Shown here: positions 52,443 to 61,966 of the stretch, piece after piece | Numbering within the stretch: the stretch's first letter is position 1 | How the letters are laid out: each line of letters starts with the position of its first letter | Source of the DNA: Trichomonas vaginalis G3 | Lineage: Eukaryota; Parabasalia; Trichomonadida; Trichomonadidae | DNA length: 64,000 nucleotides | Direction: 5' to 3' | Assembly (NCBI RefSeq): GCF_026262505.1 | Contig: NC_067206.1 | Location: 32,379,896-32,443,895, forward strand | Notes under the pieces: generated by a model | Seen by the model: the letters and a program-made list of their open reading frames with translations, nothing else | Told to the model about the DNA's origin: nothing | Database searches by the model: none | Made by a program: the position numbers and the translations under genes

Positions 52443-53958
52443 TTACTTTCTTCCTGACTGAGTTTTAACTCTTCTTTTTCCTTCATTGCCCTCTGCTTGA
52501 AGTTGTTGCATCTTTGCATTATGTTCATCTAGTATGTTGCAAATTTCCCATGTCCTTTTTGCCTTTTGGCTCTGGTCGCCCATCTCAGGTAACCTATATC
52601 CTAGAAAGAGTTTGTCATAGTCTGTATTTGAGTCTTCGCGTATTGTTTGCATGACTCTTTCCTGAGTTTCCGTTCAAGCTCTTCAAAACAGTGCCTGTCC
52701 ATATGGAATATGCTCGTTTCCAAATATATGTTTTTGTAGCCATTCTGGTTTTCTTTCCATGTTACCAACTATATCTTTTGTGAATGGGAAAGCTTTTACC
52801 CAATCTTTCAGTCTTGCGTCGTTTATTTCTGTAGTTGGTTTTATTTTGTCAAGGAACATGTTTTTCAATACTAACATTTCATTTGGTACTGTCCATTTGA
52901 GTTTTCTTAAATATTCATCCCTTCTCGGTTCATTGTCTGCAAAGTAAGTTTTTATGACATTTTGTAAACTTTCGTTTGCAAGGTCATGTACAATAGGTTC
53001 TCTTCCTTCTCTCTCCCTAACTTTCTTTCTAAACTCTTCACCAAATATACCATCTCTATGGTTCTGTGTAGTTCTTTGAGATAAATGTTCTAGAACGTCA
53101 GGTGTTATATTTCCATCAGCCATGTTCATTTCATACTGGTCCAAAATATCTGCATCTTTCATATCTTTCAATGGCATTAAAGCGCGCTGAAAATACCAGC
53201 TATATCTCGTTCACCATTGACTTCCATTGCGTCTACAACTTCTTGGAATTTGGTTGTAAGTTTATGAACCACCTATCCGGGATTAGCTTTATGACCCCAT
53301 CTCATTGTAGTTCCATCGTCTGCAGAAACAAAAGTAGGTTTGTTTCCATCTTGGTTAGGTTCTGAATGAACTTTAAACAATGTTTCATTTCTATATGTTT
53401 TCTTGAAATTTAACCTTTTATTTTCACCGAGTTCATCCGAAGATTGAACGTTAAATGCTCGTAAGTAAAAAGGGTTGTTGTATTTGTGTACATTTTCTTT
53501 CAGTCTTCCATTCTATGCTGAATATTTTCATCTGTGTTGGAGTCTTTTGTATGTCGGCAAACATTTTTCGATATTCTTCTACTATGTCAGCCGAATTTTT
53601 TTTAGACTCTTGGAAATATTCCATATTCTCCGCATACTCTTGTTGAGGGTCAAGATTTTTCGGCTGTTCCAAATCTTCATCTAGTTCTGTGAAGTTAGTT
53701 TCCAAAGGAGGACTTGTTCGTTTCCTTCAGGCTCTTCTAGCTTTGTTGCTGAACTATTTCTTCCATGTCTGGTTGTATCTGAACTTCTTCCTGTGGAGTT
53801 TCTTGTACCTCATCTGCTGGCATTTCATATATTCCGAGACCGTTTTCAACAATTTCCCTATCTACGTCATCCGCATTCATAAGCTTTTGTTCTTTCGTTC
53901 CGTCTCTATTTTTTACGCGTTTCATGACGAAAGTTGAATTGTCATTTAGCTCTGACAT
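52443..53958 (-). pseudogene. Large acidic Polinton protein remnant
   Basis: Begins MSELNDNSTFVMKRVKNRDG, then acidic Gln/Glu-rich sequence (EVQETPQEEVQIQPDMEEIV). The best-kept part, 53177-52683, is helical: MNMADGNITPDVLEHLSQRT and NEPRRDEYLRKLKWTVPNEM. It ends near a basic tail (EGNEGKRRVKTQSGRK). No family recognised; likely a structural or scaffold protein of the virion block. Broken, about four times. Confidence 0.45.
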
Positions 53959-54189
53959 CAAATATCTCGGAGTAAATTCATCATGTCATTTGGATGATAT
54001 GCTATTAAATCATATCCCTTAGCGAGCTTGTATTTTCCAGGTTTGAGATTATATCGTTTTGGTGCTGAGCCATAAAGCTAAATAGGTTCGGGTCAGTATT
54101 TCCATCCTTGAATCCAATAGCTTCTTTATATCTGTCACTAAAGTCAACAGTATCTGGGAAACCACACTTTCTTTAAGCATTTTTAAGAA

Positions 54190-55626
54190 TTCTTGGTTTC
54201 CTTGTTCTCTACTTCTTTTATGTCCTTGCTTGTTGTGTTGTTGTTGTGCAGGTTTTAACTGTTGGTTGTGCTGGATTGAACTGTTGTTGTGCTGGTTTTG
54301 AACTGTTGGTTGTTGTGTTGGTTGTTGTTGTTGTGTGCAGTTTACTGTTGGTTGTTGTGTTGGTTTTGGTGCATGCCTGTGTCTGTGTCCATGTGACGAT
54401 GTAAATGTTCTAGGTAGTCCTGGTGCAGGTGCTTCTCTTGGAGGGTTTGGTGGTATATAATTCCACCAGCTGGCACATATGTTCCATCTGCAGCATAATG
54501 TCCTACCTGACTTTTCGTTTTAAGAAAGCATTTACTAGGTCTGTTTTGGTCTGTTGTAACTCTTTTTCTTGACTTTTCACAACAGTTGCTCTAACGGCGT
54601 CATAGGCACTTTGAACTGCCTGTCTCGTTGCTGCATCTGTTATTTTCGTCATATTTTGTGCTACTTCTCTTAACTCTTTGTCGAAACCTTCAGACTTCAG
54701 TTTCTTTCCAGATGAGAAGTCGTTCACTAGTTTCACCTTACTATGAAGAGCTTCGAAAGCGTTCTTAAAGTCAGCATTTGTTAAAGCTTCATTTGAACTA
54801 TCTTCATCCGCTTGTATTTTTGTCCTTATTGACCTATAAGCTGGGCTGCTTTAGCGTTGGCTTGGGCATCTAACCAGTCATTGTTAGCTTTTATATATTC
54901 TGAGCTTTTCATTGCCTTTTGCATGGCTGCGTCGTTATTTTTACTTTCTTGTGCTAAGTTTTCATACTGTACGGTTTGGTTTTGCAACTGTAAAAGTTTT
55001 TCTGCCTTTACATTTGCTTCAACTTCTTTTTTATACTCATCGCTATCCATATATGTCTTCAGGGCTTTTTGTTTTATTTCTTCATCTTTCAGTACTTTAT
55101 ATTGAGTAGTATGGTTTTTCAAATTTATGACATCTTGTTCCATTTTTGCTACTTCTGCTGCTTTTTCTGACACTTTTTTCGCATATTCCTCTGTACTTAG
55201 TTCTTTCAGTTGTTCTTCTTTCTTCTTTTTCTCTACGTTTAACTCATTGAGTTTCTTTGTGTGTCTGTCATATTCTAGTTTCTTTTCGTTTTCACTTATT
55301 TGCTTCTGTATGTCTATGTTTGACTTTTTGACATCTGTTATTTGATTTTTGAGTGAACTCAAATTCATTTGACTTTGAGGGTTATAGGCTGTTCCGTCTG
55401 CAGCTCCACCATAGCCTGCCATTTTCGCTAAAAGTGCCGCTCTTAAACCTCCACTCTGTGCACCAACAACTCGGTTTAAAAGCATAGGATTGCTTGACAT
55501 TTGTTGCAACATAGTGGGGTCATTCAGCATTTGTTGTTGCAACTGTTGTTGTGGTGTCAGTTTTACTATTGGATGTTTCAATGCTCTCTTCCTCTTACGT
55601 ATATTCTTACGTAGCTTACGTGGCAT
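54190..55626 (-). pseudogene. Basic-head coiled-coil Polinton protein remnant
   Basis: Starts with a very basic head (MPRKLRKNIRKRKRALKHP), then a Gln/Met segment, a Gly/Ala patch (RAALLAKMAGYGGAADGTAY) and a long coiled coil of about 150 residues. Downstream are another helical stretch (54736-54503) and a tract rich in His, Gln and Asn. The basic head suggests DNA condensation or a capsid-lumen role (inference). Broken, about three times. The largest open part is 54826-55626. Confidence 0.5.
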
Positions 55627-55739
55627 TTTAAGTGAAGTTAAAAAGCGGTTTTTGACAGATGTTTTATTGTGACTTCTTCGTAAAGACTTTGTTGAGATTT
55701 CTTCGTAAATGAGCGTAAATCAGACAAAAATATATTTTA

Positions 55740-55788
55740 GGGTAGAAGGGTATATCTACCCCGTTTTCTACCCTCTTTTCTACCCTCT
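55740..55788 (+). repeat. GGGTAGAA palindromic intergenic repeat, copy 5
   Basis: Same as copies 1 and 2, followed by CTTGAATTTTCATGAA as at copy 1. Confidence 0.85.
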
Positions 55789-56079
55789 TGAATTTTCATG
55801 AACTTTCTTGTCTATGTTTTGTTGAGATTTCTTCATCTAATTTCTCATGAACTTTCTTGTCTATGTTTTGTCAAGATTTCTTCGTAAAGACTTTGTTGAG
55901 ATTTCTTCGTAAATGACCCTAGTAGTATATTTTTGGTGTAAATTTCATGAAAATTCACGAGGTGAAAAATTAGGTGAAAAAACAGGTGAAATCTCACCTC
56001 TTCACCTAAACATTATTTTTGGTGTAAAATTCTGAGTAAAATGACAGATGGAACACATACTTTTTCAGTAAGTACATAT
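55789..56079. other. Repeat-rich non-coding terminal DNA of Polinton 2
   Basis: Contains scattered single units of the 25-bp repeat in inverse orientation (CTTCGTAAAGACTTTGTTGA type) and a second hairpin-like motif (AGGTGAAAAATTAGGTGAAA against TCACCTCTTCACCT at about 55960-56005). No gene. Confidence 0.55.
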
Positions 56080-56126
56080 GGGGTAGAAAAGAGGGTAGAA
56101 AACGGGGTAGATATACCCTTCTACCC
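56080..56126 (-). repeat. GGGTAGAA palindromic intergenic repeat, copy 6
   Basis: Inverted; shares about 45 bp of left flank with copy 4. Confidence 0.85.
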
Positions 56127-56160
56127 TAAAATATATTTTTGTCTGATTTACGCTCATTAC

Positions 56161-56510
56161 GATGAAGTTTTGACAAAGTCTTTACGATGAAGTTTTGACA
56201 AAGTCTTTACGATGAAGTTTTGACAAAGTCTTTACGATGAAGTTTTGACAAAGTCTTTACGATGAAGTTTTGACAAAGTCTTTACGATGAAGTTTTGACA
56301 AAGTCTTTACGATGAAATCTTGACAAAGTCTTTACGATGAAATCTTGACAAAGTCTTTACGATGAAATCTTGACAAAGTCTTTACGATGAAATCTTGACA
56401 AAGTCTTTACGATGAAGTTTTGACAAAGTCTTTACGATGAAGTTTTGACAAAGTCTTTACGATGAAATCTTGACAAAGTCTTTACGATGAAATCTTGACA
56501 AAGTCTTTAC
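56161..56510 (+). repeat. 25-bp tandem array, 14 units
   Basis: Fourteen units of GATGAAGTTTTGACAAAGTC plus TTTAC. Two unit types alternate in blocks: GAAGTTTTG (units 1-6, 11-12) and GAAATCTTG (units 7-10, 13-14). A partial fifteenth follows. Inverted single units occur near 41460-41530 and 55665-55715. The type pattern shows block duplication. Confidence 0.95.
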
Positions 56511-56532
56511 GATGAAATTCATGAAAATTCAA

Positions 56533-56580
56533 GAGGGTAGAAAAGAGGGTAGAAAACGGGGTAGATATACCCTTCTACCC
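56533..56580 (-). repeat. GGGTAGAA palindromic intergenic repeat, copy 7
   Basis: Inverted, directly after the 25-bp array, followed by TAAAATATATTTTTATTGAA as at copy 3. Confidence 0.85.
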
Positions 56581-56745
56581 TAAAATATATTTTTATTGAA
56601 TTCTGTATAATATTCTGAGTAATATGACAGATGTTTATATAACACTTTCTCCGGTTTATAGGACCTCTCTCATATTCTATCTTGTCATATCAAAACTCAT
56701 AGTCATGTTTGTCCTCTAAGACTTCATTTATACTAAACATCTTCA

Positions 56746-56776
56746 GGGCTAGAAGGCACGAAGTGCCTGGAAGCCC
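56746..56776. repeat. Terminal hairpin of Polinton 2
   Basis: AGGCAC and GTGCCT pair round GAA, inside an outer pair GGGCT/AAGCCCC. Similar to the hairpin ending Polinton 1 at 2502-2520. It marks the right end of the element. Confidence 0.55.
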
Positions 56777-56783
56777 CACTACC

Positions 56784-56810
56784 TTTTTTTTTTTTTTTTT
56801 TTTTTTTTTT
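56784..56810. repeat. Run of 27 T at the element/host junction
   Basis: A pure T run between CCCCACTACC and the 240-bp dispersed repeat. On the other strand it reads as a 27-A tail following that repeat. Could be the trace of a tailed insertion, or a low-quality join. Confidence 0.8.
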
Positions 56811-57050
56811 ATTCATGATTTAACCAGTTCCTTCAAATTAGGAGAGCATATTCAAATATAATCGCTCATTAAAATCAATTTTTATGTTTTTTTTAAATCG
56901 AAATTATCTCATCATAAACCATGCAAACTGACTATTTGTTCTTATCACCATGTTACCAATATCAGAATTGTCTTTACAGCCAAAATTTCGCTCGATAAAA
57001 GTCCATCCAATAGTGAGATAATTGAGCAACGAACATTTTTCCATATCACA
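56811..57050 (+). repeat. 240-bp dispersed repeat, copy B
   Basis: Nearly identical to 14256-14496, same orientation. It starts exactly where the T run ends and stops at CCATATCACA, after which the two loci differ. Confidence 0.85.
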
Positions 57051-57283
57051 TGATCAATTTCAAGAGATTCGAGTTGACCATCAACTGTCGGAGTTCATCA
57101 ATTTTTCTATTAATATCTTTTAGTTTGGAATAAAACTTTATTTCATTTTAATCTAGATAAAATTGCTTCGAAGTAATCATTTGCTGTCCGAAATCAGTAG
57201 TAGAAATGGAATTGCAAATAACTAATTCCATTAACGGCGGCGCCTGAATTTGTACCAGCTATAGTTAATGAATCCTGTTTTAT

Positions 57284-58219
57284 TTACAAGTTTATTATTG
57301 CTAGTTTCTTTGATAAATGTAAATTCTGTTTGGCAAAATACTGTTGATAGTTAGTGAATAAAGTTCTTGGATTTTGAGGTTCTACACTTGAACCAAAAGC
57401 GTCTGAAATCAAATTTTCAATATAACAATTATCAACTGTTATATTACTATCCAAGAGATAGGTCAAAAGACGACTTCTGGTATTGTTAATAAAAGAACAA
57501 CTTTGAATAACAAGGGCATTTGATTCATGGAAAATAATTCCATAACCAGATATTAAATAGCTATTATTTATAAAATTACATGAGAAAATCAACACATTAT
57601 CTATAAAATGTGTCAAACCAAATGAAGAATTATCACTTGCAAAATTATTTACTGTTGTTGTATAAATAAATTTTCCTATGTAATTATCTGGGGAAACCTG
57701 AAAAATTCCAACAGGTTGTTCACGAGCTATACATGAAGAGAAATTTATTGATGAGATCTTAAAAATACCATACCATGCTTCGCAAACAGAGTATCCAATA
57801 GGATCATTTCCTACATCGAAAAGAGAACTCTCAATAATAAAGTTTAAGTGACCATCGCCAAGTATAGTTGATGAAAATTGGCCATATCCTGGGCAAGCAC
57901 ATTTTGTACCGCAGAACTTTCGTTGTACAACTGAACTATTACTGTTACTTACGTAAAAAATGCAATTACTAAATGAACAGCGATTATGTAGAAATAAAGT
58001 TTGGGAATTTTTTCTGATAACAATAATTTGGTCATTATAATCATAAAATTTGCATTCATATAAGTAATAGTGAGCTTCTTCTATTGATATATTGCAGTTA
58101 TTGCAGTATCCAATTTTATTTCCAATAAATTCGTTCGAAAAGTAGAAATTCCATGCGTTTTCATCAATTGCAGACAATTTTATCTTTAATTTGGCAAAAT
58201 AGTAAATAGTTGTTAACAT
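57284..58219 (-). CDS. Beta-helix surface-type hypothetical protein
   Basis: 311 residues. Weak start hydrophobicity, then repeated short beta-strand coils with N-x-x-F/C spacing: FLHNRCSFSNCIFYVSNSNS, SSLFDVGNDPIGYSVCEAW, FIDNVLIFSCNFINNSYLI, GYGIIFHESNALVIQSCSF, INNTRSRLLTYLLDSNITVD. This pattern is that of the large trichomonad family likened to polymorphic membrane proteins, usually surface-anchored. The usual C-terminal membrane span and tail are absent; it ends FAKQNLHLSKKLAIINL. The 3' flank runs into the dispersed repeat, so it may be a truncated member. Ligand unknown. Confidence 0.55.
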   Translation of the reverse strand: MLTTIYYFAKLKIKLSAIDENAWNFYFSNEFIGNKIGYCNNCNISIEEAHYYLYECKFYDYNDQIIVIRKNSQTLFLHNRCSFSNCIFYVSNSNSSVVQRKFCGTKCACPGYGQFSSTILGDGHLNFIIESSLFDVGNDPIGYSVCEAWYGIFKISSINFSSCIAREQPVGIFQVSPDNYIGKFIYTTTVNNFASDNSSFGLTHFIDNVLIFSCNFINNSYLISGYGIIFHESNALVIQSCSFINNTRSRLLTYLLDSNITVDNCYIENLISDAFGSSVEPQNPRTLFTNYQQYFAKQNLHLSKKLAIINL

Positions 58220-59339
58220 TAAATTGAGACTTGAAGAAAATTCTTAATTTAATGAGATTTTTGAGTCCACAAAGAAAAAATAATTATTGAATATTAAAAA
58301 TTTAAAATCGTATTTACCACTATGTGTTAATTAGATTGATATCATCAAAAGTTTCATTGAAAGTTATTTTGAATTCAAATTTTCACAAAATTGACTGTTT
58401 GACATGTCAAAAACTAGATCCGACTTTGGTTCAGAAAAAAAAATATATCTCTAATTATATAACTTATCTATTATAAATGACACCAACATGGATGTGATAA
58501 TACATTTTTATTTTTGGATGATTGTTTGAAATTTCAAATCAAAAATTTATCATTTCTTTATATGAAACAGAGCATCCATACAAATTAATACTCATCTCAA
58601 TCCAATTTCATATGAGTGTATGGAATAATACAACAAGATTTAAGGATAAATTATTTTAAAAAATGATTATTAAAAGAATGGCCTCAGCTATACATGTTTC
58701 TTCATAGCGAAAACATAAAATTCAGAGTAGCAAAGCTAACAAATTTGTCACTATAGAAAGAATTCTTTTTAAAAAAGATTTTTTTTTAAATTTTAGGAAC
58801 AAATAATGACTCAACCATGTGGGTTTCTTCATAATCAAAATGTAAATTTTAGGGCCGTTTAGCAACCAAATTTGTCAATAAAGGAAGACTCATTTAGGGC
58901 CATTTTCTGACATTTTTTTTCAATCTCTTGTAAAGTAGATTTCACAGTCAAATAAGCCATTTTTTTTCTTTTCCCATTTAATATTTAAGATGGTTATGTA
59001 ATGCTATGTCGAAATATAATATCAGATCTGCAAAAAATCAAGTTTTGTGACTCTTTTGTCAAAAATTGACAATACCAAGGAATAAAGTTCATCCTTAATG
59101 GTGCACTTACCACTTTCTGACATGCTGCAATAATATCAGCATATCTTTATTTTAATAACAAAAAAGTATAACAGTCATATAAAGTAATATGTAGTGATTT
59201 ATAATAACTTTTTCCTGATCAAAAATATTAGCTTTTTACCATAGATAATTGGATATAAAGTTTAGGATCATCCTTAATGGTGCGCTTACACCCATCTAAC
59301 ATTAATTCAATTTTCGGACATCATGTTTGAAACGTCATT
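58220..59339. other. Gene-free spacer with diverged duplications
   Basis: AT-rich, no gene. Two pairs of diverged repeats: a block with ATGTGGGTTTCTTCATA/ATACATGTTTCTTCATA at about 58690 and 58815, and TCATCCTTAATGGTGC(A/G)C TTAC at about 59090 and 59270. Confidence 0.5.
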
Positions 59340-59547
59340 GAAAATTAACCTTAAATAATGTAATCGAATGTCACGTCATACTAGCGTAATTGAATACCAC
59401 GTCAGTACAGTATACATTGTGCGTCGCCTGTAGCCTACAGCTACAGTCACCGACACAATGAAAAAAGTGACAGAAAACTGACACCATACGGGCGCGCATA
59501 TGTACGCATATATGTGTAAAAATAAACGTTCATATGTAAACTAACCT

Positions 59548-61230
59548 TTATTCACTAGCAGGGGCTGATAAATCATAATCGTCGAGAAGTACGATAGGTG
59601 GTCCCACCTGTTTAATCTGTATGGAGAGGCAAACGTGACGTAAGAAGCATAACACTGGTTTCTCAGTATATTTAATAGACTCTGCTGTTGGCTTAACTGT
59701 AAGCTTATATGTAATAGGTGAATTAGATAACTGACCCTGTTGGAATGTATAATCAGTTTCGCAAGGGAATCCACATAGGTAATGACCTAAGTCATTTGAC
59801 TCGATTCCAAATTGAGGGACTGATGTGGTTGTGATAGACCTCATGACATCATAGTTGAAGCCAACAGTATCGTTATTATTGTTAGTGGCATTTGCCTGCA
59901 TCTCATAGAAGATTGGATCATTAGATGCTTGAGCCTCAGCGGGTATGTTACCATATGCTCCACAGTTCAATTGAATTTGTTCAAACAATGGATTTCATAG
60001 GTAGTGTTATAATTAGGTGTTTTCTTAAATAGTGTATAAATGTGTTCACATATAATGGAGTAAATGCTGCCGTGAATGTACAAGGAGTTCCTTCACCTTT
60101 AGCCATTGAACCATCCATAGTAATGCAGTCAATTCTTTTGATTGGAAGTTTAGAGTCTTTGCCGAATATCTTGTCACCAAATCACTATAGATGTTAGGGT
60201 CCAAAGAGAATGAGTTACAGTATTAATCATTTCAAAGAAGTTTGCATTCTCTTAGTGAACTTAATAAACTTGGTACACAAATGATATCGTACTCTTATCG
60301 GCATTCCAGTTACAGTATCAATAACTTGATACCTTCATAGATAGGAGTGAAGTGATTAGTGATTGGAATATAGCTTGTAACATTGGCTTGCATGTTCGGT
60401 AATGGTAGAATATCCTGATAACTTAATGGTGTCCAAACCATACCAGCAATACTGAACTTAACCTTAAGTTGTAAGTTACCAGCAAACGCTGGAAGGAATC
60501 TAATGTTATTAAGTATTAGGAATCTTCTTAGGTCAATCTTGATTGGTATGTGGAACTTTAATGTAGTTGCACCACTAATTGGTTTATTGAACTCAATAAT
60601 CTGTCCAGAACGAACTGTATCACATCTATTGAAAACATCTTTATGTCTAGCCTTACTAAATACATCAACTTTCTTAATAGCTTCTGTTGTAGATGCAGTA
60701 GAAGTAATGTAACCTTCTTCTCTAGCATTATCTTGTGTATAAACACTTTTACCATTAGCGATTAATTGATATGATTCAACAGCATAGAATGAATCAATGT
60801 ATCCCAACCAAATTGCTGGAAGATGTGCACATGATTTGCCACCAGCATATTTAGTATCAATTGCTTTAATTGCTGTAACATTTGATCCTGTAGGAGCTGT
60901 CTCAACAGCTCTTTCTTTATATACTTCACCATCATATTTAGGAACTTTTTCATCAGCTGGTTCAGTTTCTGTTGTAATTATGCACTCACCATCGACATAA
61001 CCACTAATGAACGTATTATATAAGTCAATCATGTTCTCACCAGGTGGTGATATGTTAAATGTAATATAACCGTTATCAATAGTATTTGTCGGCATAGCTG
61101 GCACTTTTGTTGGGACATATCTATGGTTAGTATCTCCAATAGGAACTGCCCCATCAACTTGATCGAAATAATATCTTACTTGTCTGATGGAATCAGCAAT
61201 ACTGTATGTATTGAGGTTATCGTTCAACAT
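59548..61230 (-). pseudogene. MCP: Polinton 3 major capsid protein
   Basis: Double-jelly-roll capsid, near 550 residues. Begins MLNDNLNTYSIADSIRQVRY; NGYITFNISPPGENMIDLYN and IWLGYIDSFYAVESYQLIAN are typical of trichomonad Polinton capsids. LNNIRFLPAFAGNLQLKVKF and the closing part GHYLCGFPCETDYTFQQGQ match the capsid of Polinton 1 closely, and the pattern is kept in Polinton 2. Broken, about twice, between 59990 and 60310. Confidence 0.8.
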
Positions 61231-61250
61231 CTTTCTCAGCTATAAAAAAT

Positions 61251-61700
61251 TTACAATCTTCTTATTCTTGGGATTATTCGTCTTATTTGTGGCTGAGGTT
61301 TAGGAGGTTCTGGTTCAGGCTCTGGTTCATCATCGAAGTGTATTCTTTTCTCTTCCATTGATTGAACATATTCTTGATTCTCTTTAGTTTCCTTCTCACG
61401 TTCAATTGGGTCCATGTTTGGTTCATTAACTACACTGTTACGTTCTAATATCTTTGTCATCATCTCTAACAACATTTTATTAGTATATGCTTGTTCTTCT
61501 TCTTTCTTCTCATCAACTTTAGGAGCTTCTTGAACAACAGGAGCTGGGGCAGGAGCTGGTGAATTCAATGGTGCCTTTCTCTTTCTAACTTGAACTGAAC
61601 CATTCTTCATATGACAAACATAATATAATGGATGTTGTATTCCTTTAGCTTCATTCAATATGATTGATTGCTTTTCACTTGGTGAAAGTTTTGACGTCAT
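61251..61700 (-). CDS. Small Polinton protein of the Y-x-V-x-MKNG family
   Basis: 149 residues from MTSKLSPSEKQSIILNEAKG. Core LYYVCHMKNGSVQVRKRKAP, then an Ala/Pro linker, a Lys/Glu helical part and an acidic Pro run (FDDEPEPEPEPPKPQPQ) ending with a basic RRIIPRIRRL. Related to 1706-1942 and 39025-39609. ATG chosen at 61700 because it directly faces the divergent promoter; longer frames upstream run into the opposite gene. Function unknown, probably virion-associated. Confidence 0.65.
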   Translation of the reverse strand: MTSKLSPSEKQSIILNEAKGIQHPLYYVCHMKNGSVQVRKRKAPLNSPAPAPAPVVQEAPKVDEKKEEEQAYTNKMLLEMMTKILERNSVVNEPNMDPIEREKETKENQEYVQSMEEKRIHFDDEPEPEPEPPKPQPQIRRIIPRIRRL

Positions 61701-61734
61701 TTCTATCCTAATAAAATTTTTTACTCCTAACAAA
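61701..61734. promoter_or_regulatory. 34-bp divergent promoter
   Basis: TCCTAATAAAATTTTTTACT plus CCTAACAAA between ATG 61700 (minus) and ATG 61735 (plus). TTTTTTACT is also the core of the leaders at 38836 and 39008 in Polinton 2. Confidence 0.5.
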
Positions 61735-61962
61735 ATGACTGAGAATACTTTCGACAGAGAAGCACTCAAGAATGAACTTCGTGAAGAAATACTTAATGAA
61801 CTCAAACCAAAAGAACAAACACAAGAAGAGAAACCAGCTAAACCAAAGCGTAAACTCACAGAGAAACAATTAGCTGCATTAGCAGCTGGACGCGCAAAGA
61901 ATCCACGAATGATTGCAAAGAAATTGAGAGAAGAGGAAGAAGCTAAGAAAAATAATAAGTAA
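61735..61962 (+). CDS. Small charged Polinton protein, 75 residues
   Basis: MTENTFDREALKNELREEIL opens an acidic helix, followed by KPKRKLTEKQLAALAAGRAK and a Lys/Glu tail. The TEKQLAALAAGRAK segment with flanking basic residues is like an AT-hook-free DNA-binding or chaperone tail; no family named. Tail-to-tail with the polymerase, 4 bp apart. Confidence 0.55.
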   Translation: MTENTFDREALKNELREEILNELKPKEQTQEEKPAKPKRKLTEKQLAALAAGRAKNPRMIAKKLREEEEAKKNNK

Positions 61963-61966
61963 GTGT

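Larger units (their letters stand above)
34840..56783. mobile_element. Polinton/Maverick 2, about 22 kb
   Basis: A large Polinton with integrase, packaging ATPase, double-jelly-roll capsid, SF3-type helicase, several virion-type proteins, a tail-fibre/collar-like protein, HNH endonuclease and a KilA-N cluster. No DNA polymerase B or protease was recognised. The right end is marked by a hairpin at 56746-56776 followed by a run of 27 T. The left end is uncertain (34.6-34.9 kb), and I found no sequence there matching the right end, so it may be truncated on the left. The left half (35-45.4 kb) is mostly whole; the right half is broken repeatedly. About fifteen to twenty breaks overall, so not whole, but many intact frames point to a fairly recent insertion. 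Confidence 0.85.

Noticed and set aside
56161-56510. CRISPR-like 25-bp array
   Set aside because: Units follow each other without spacers.
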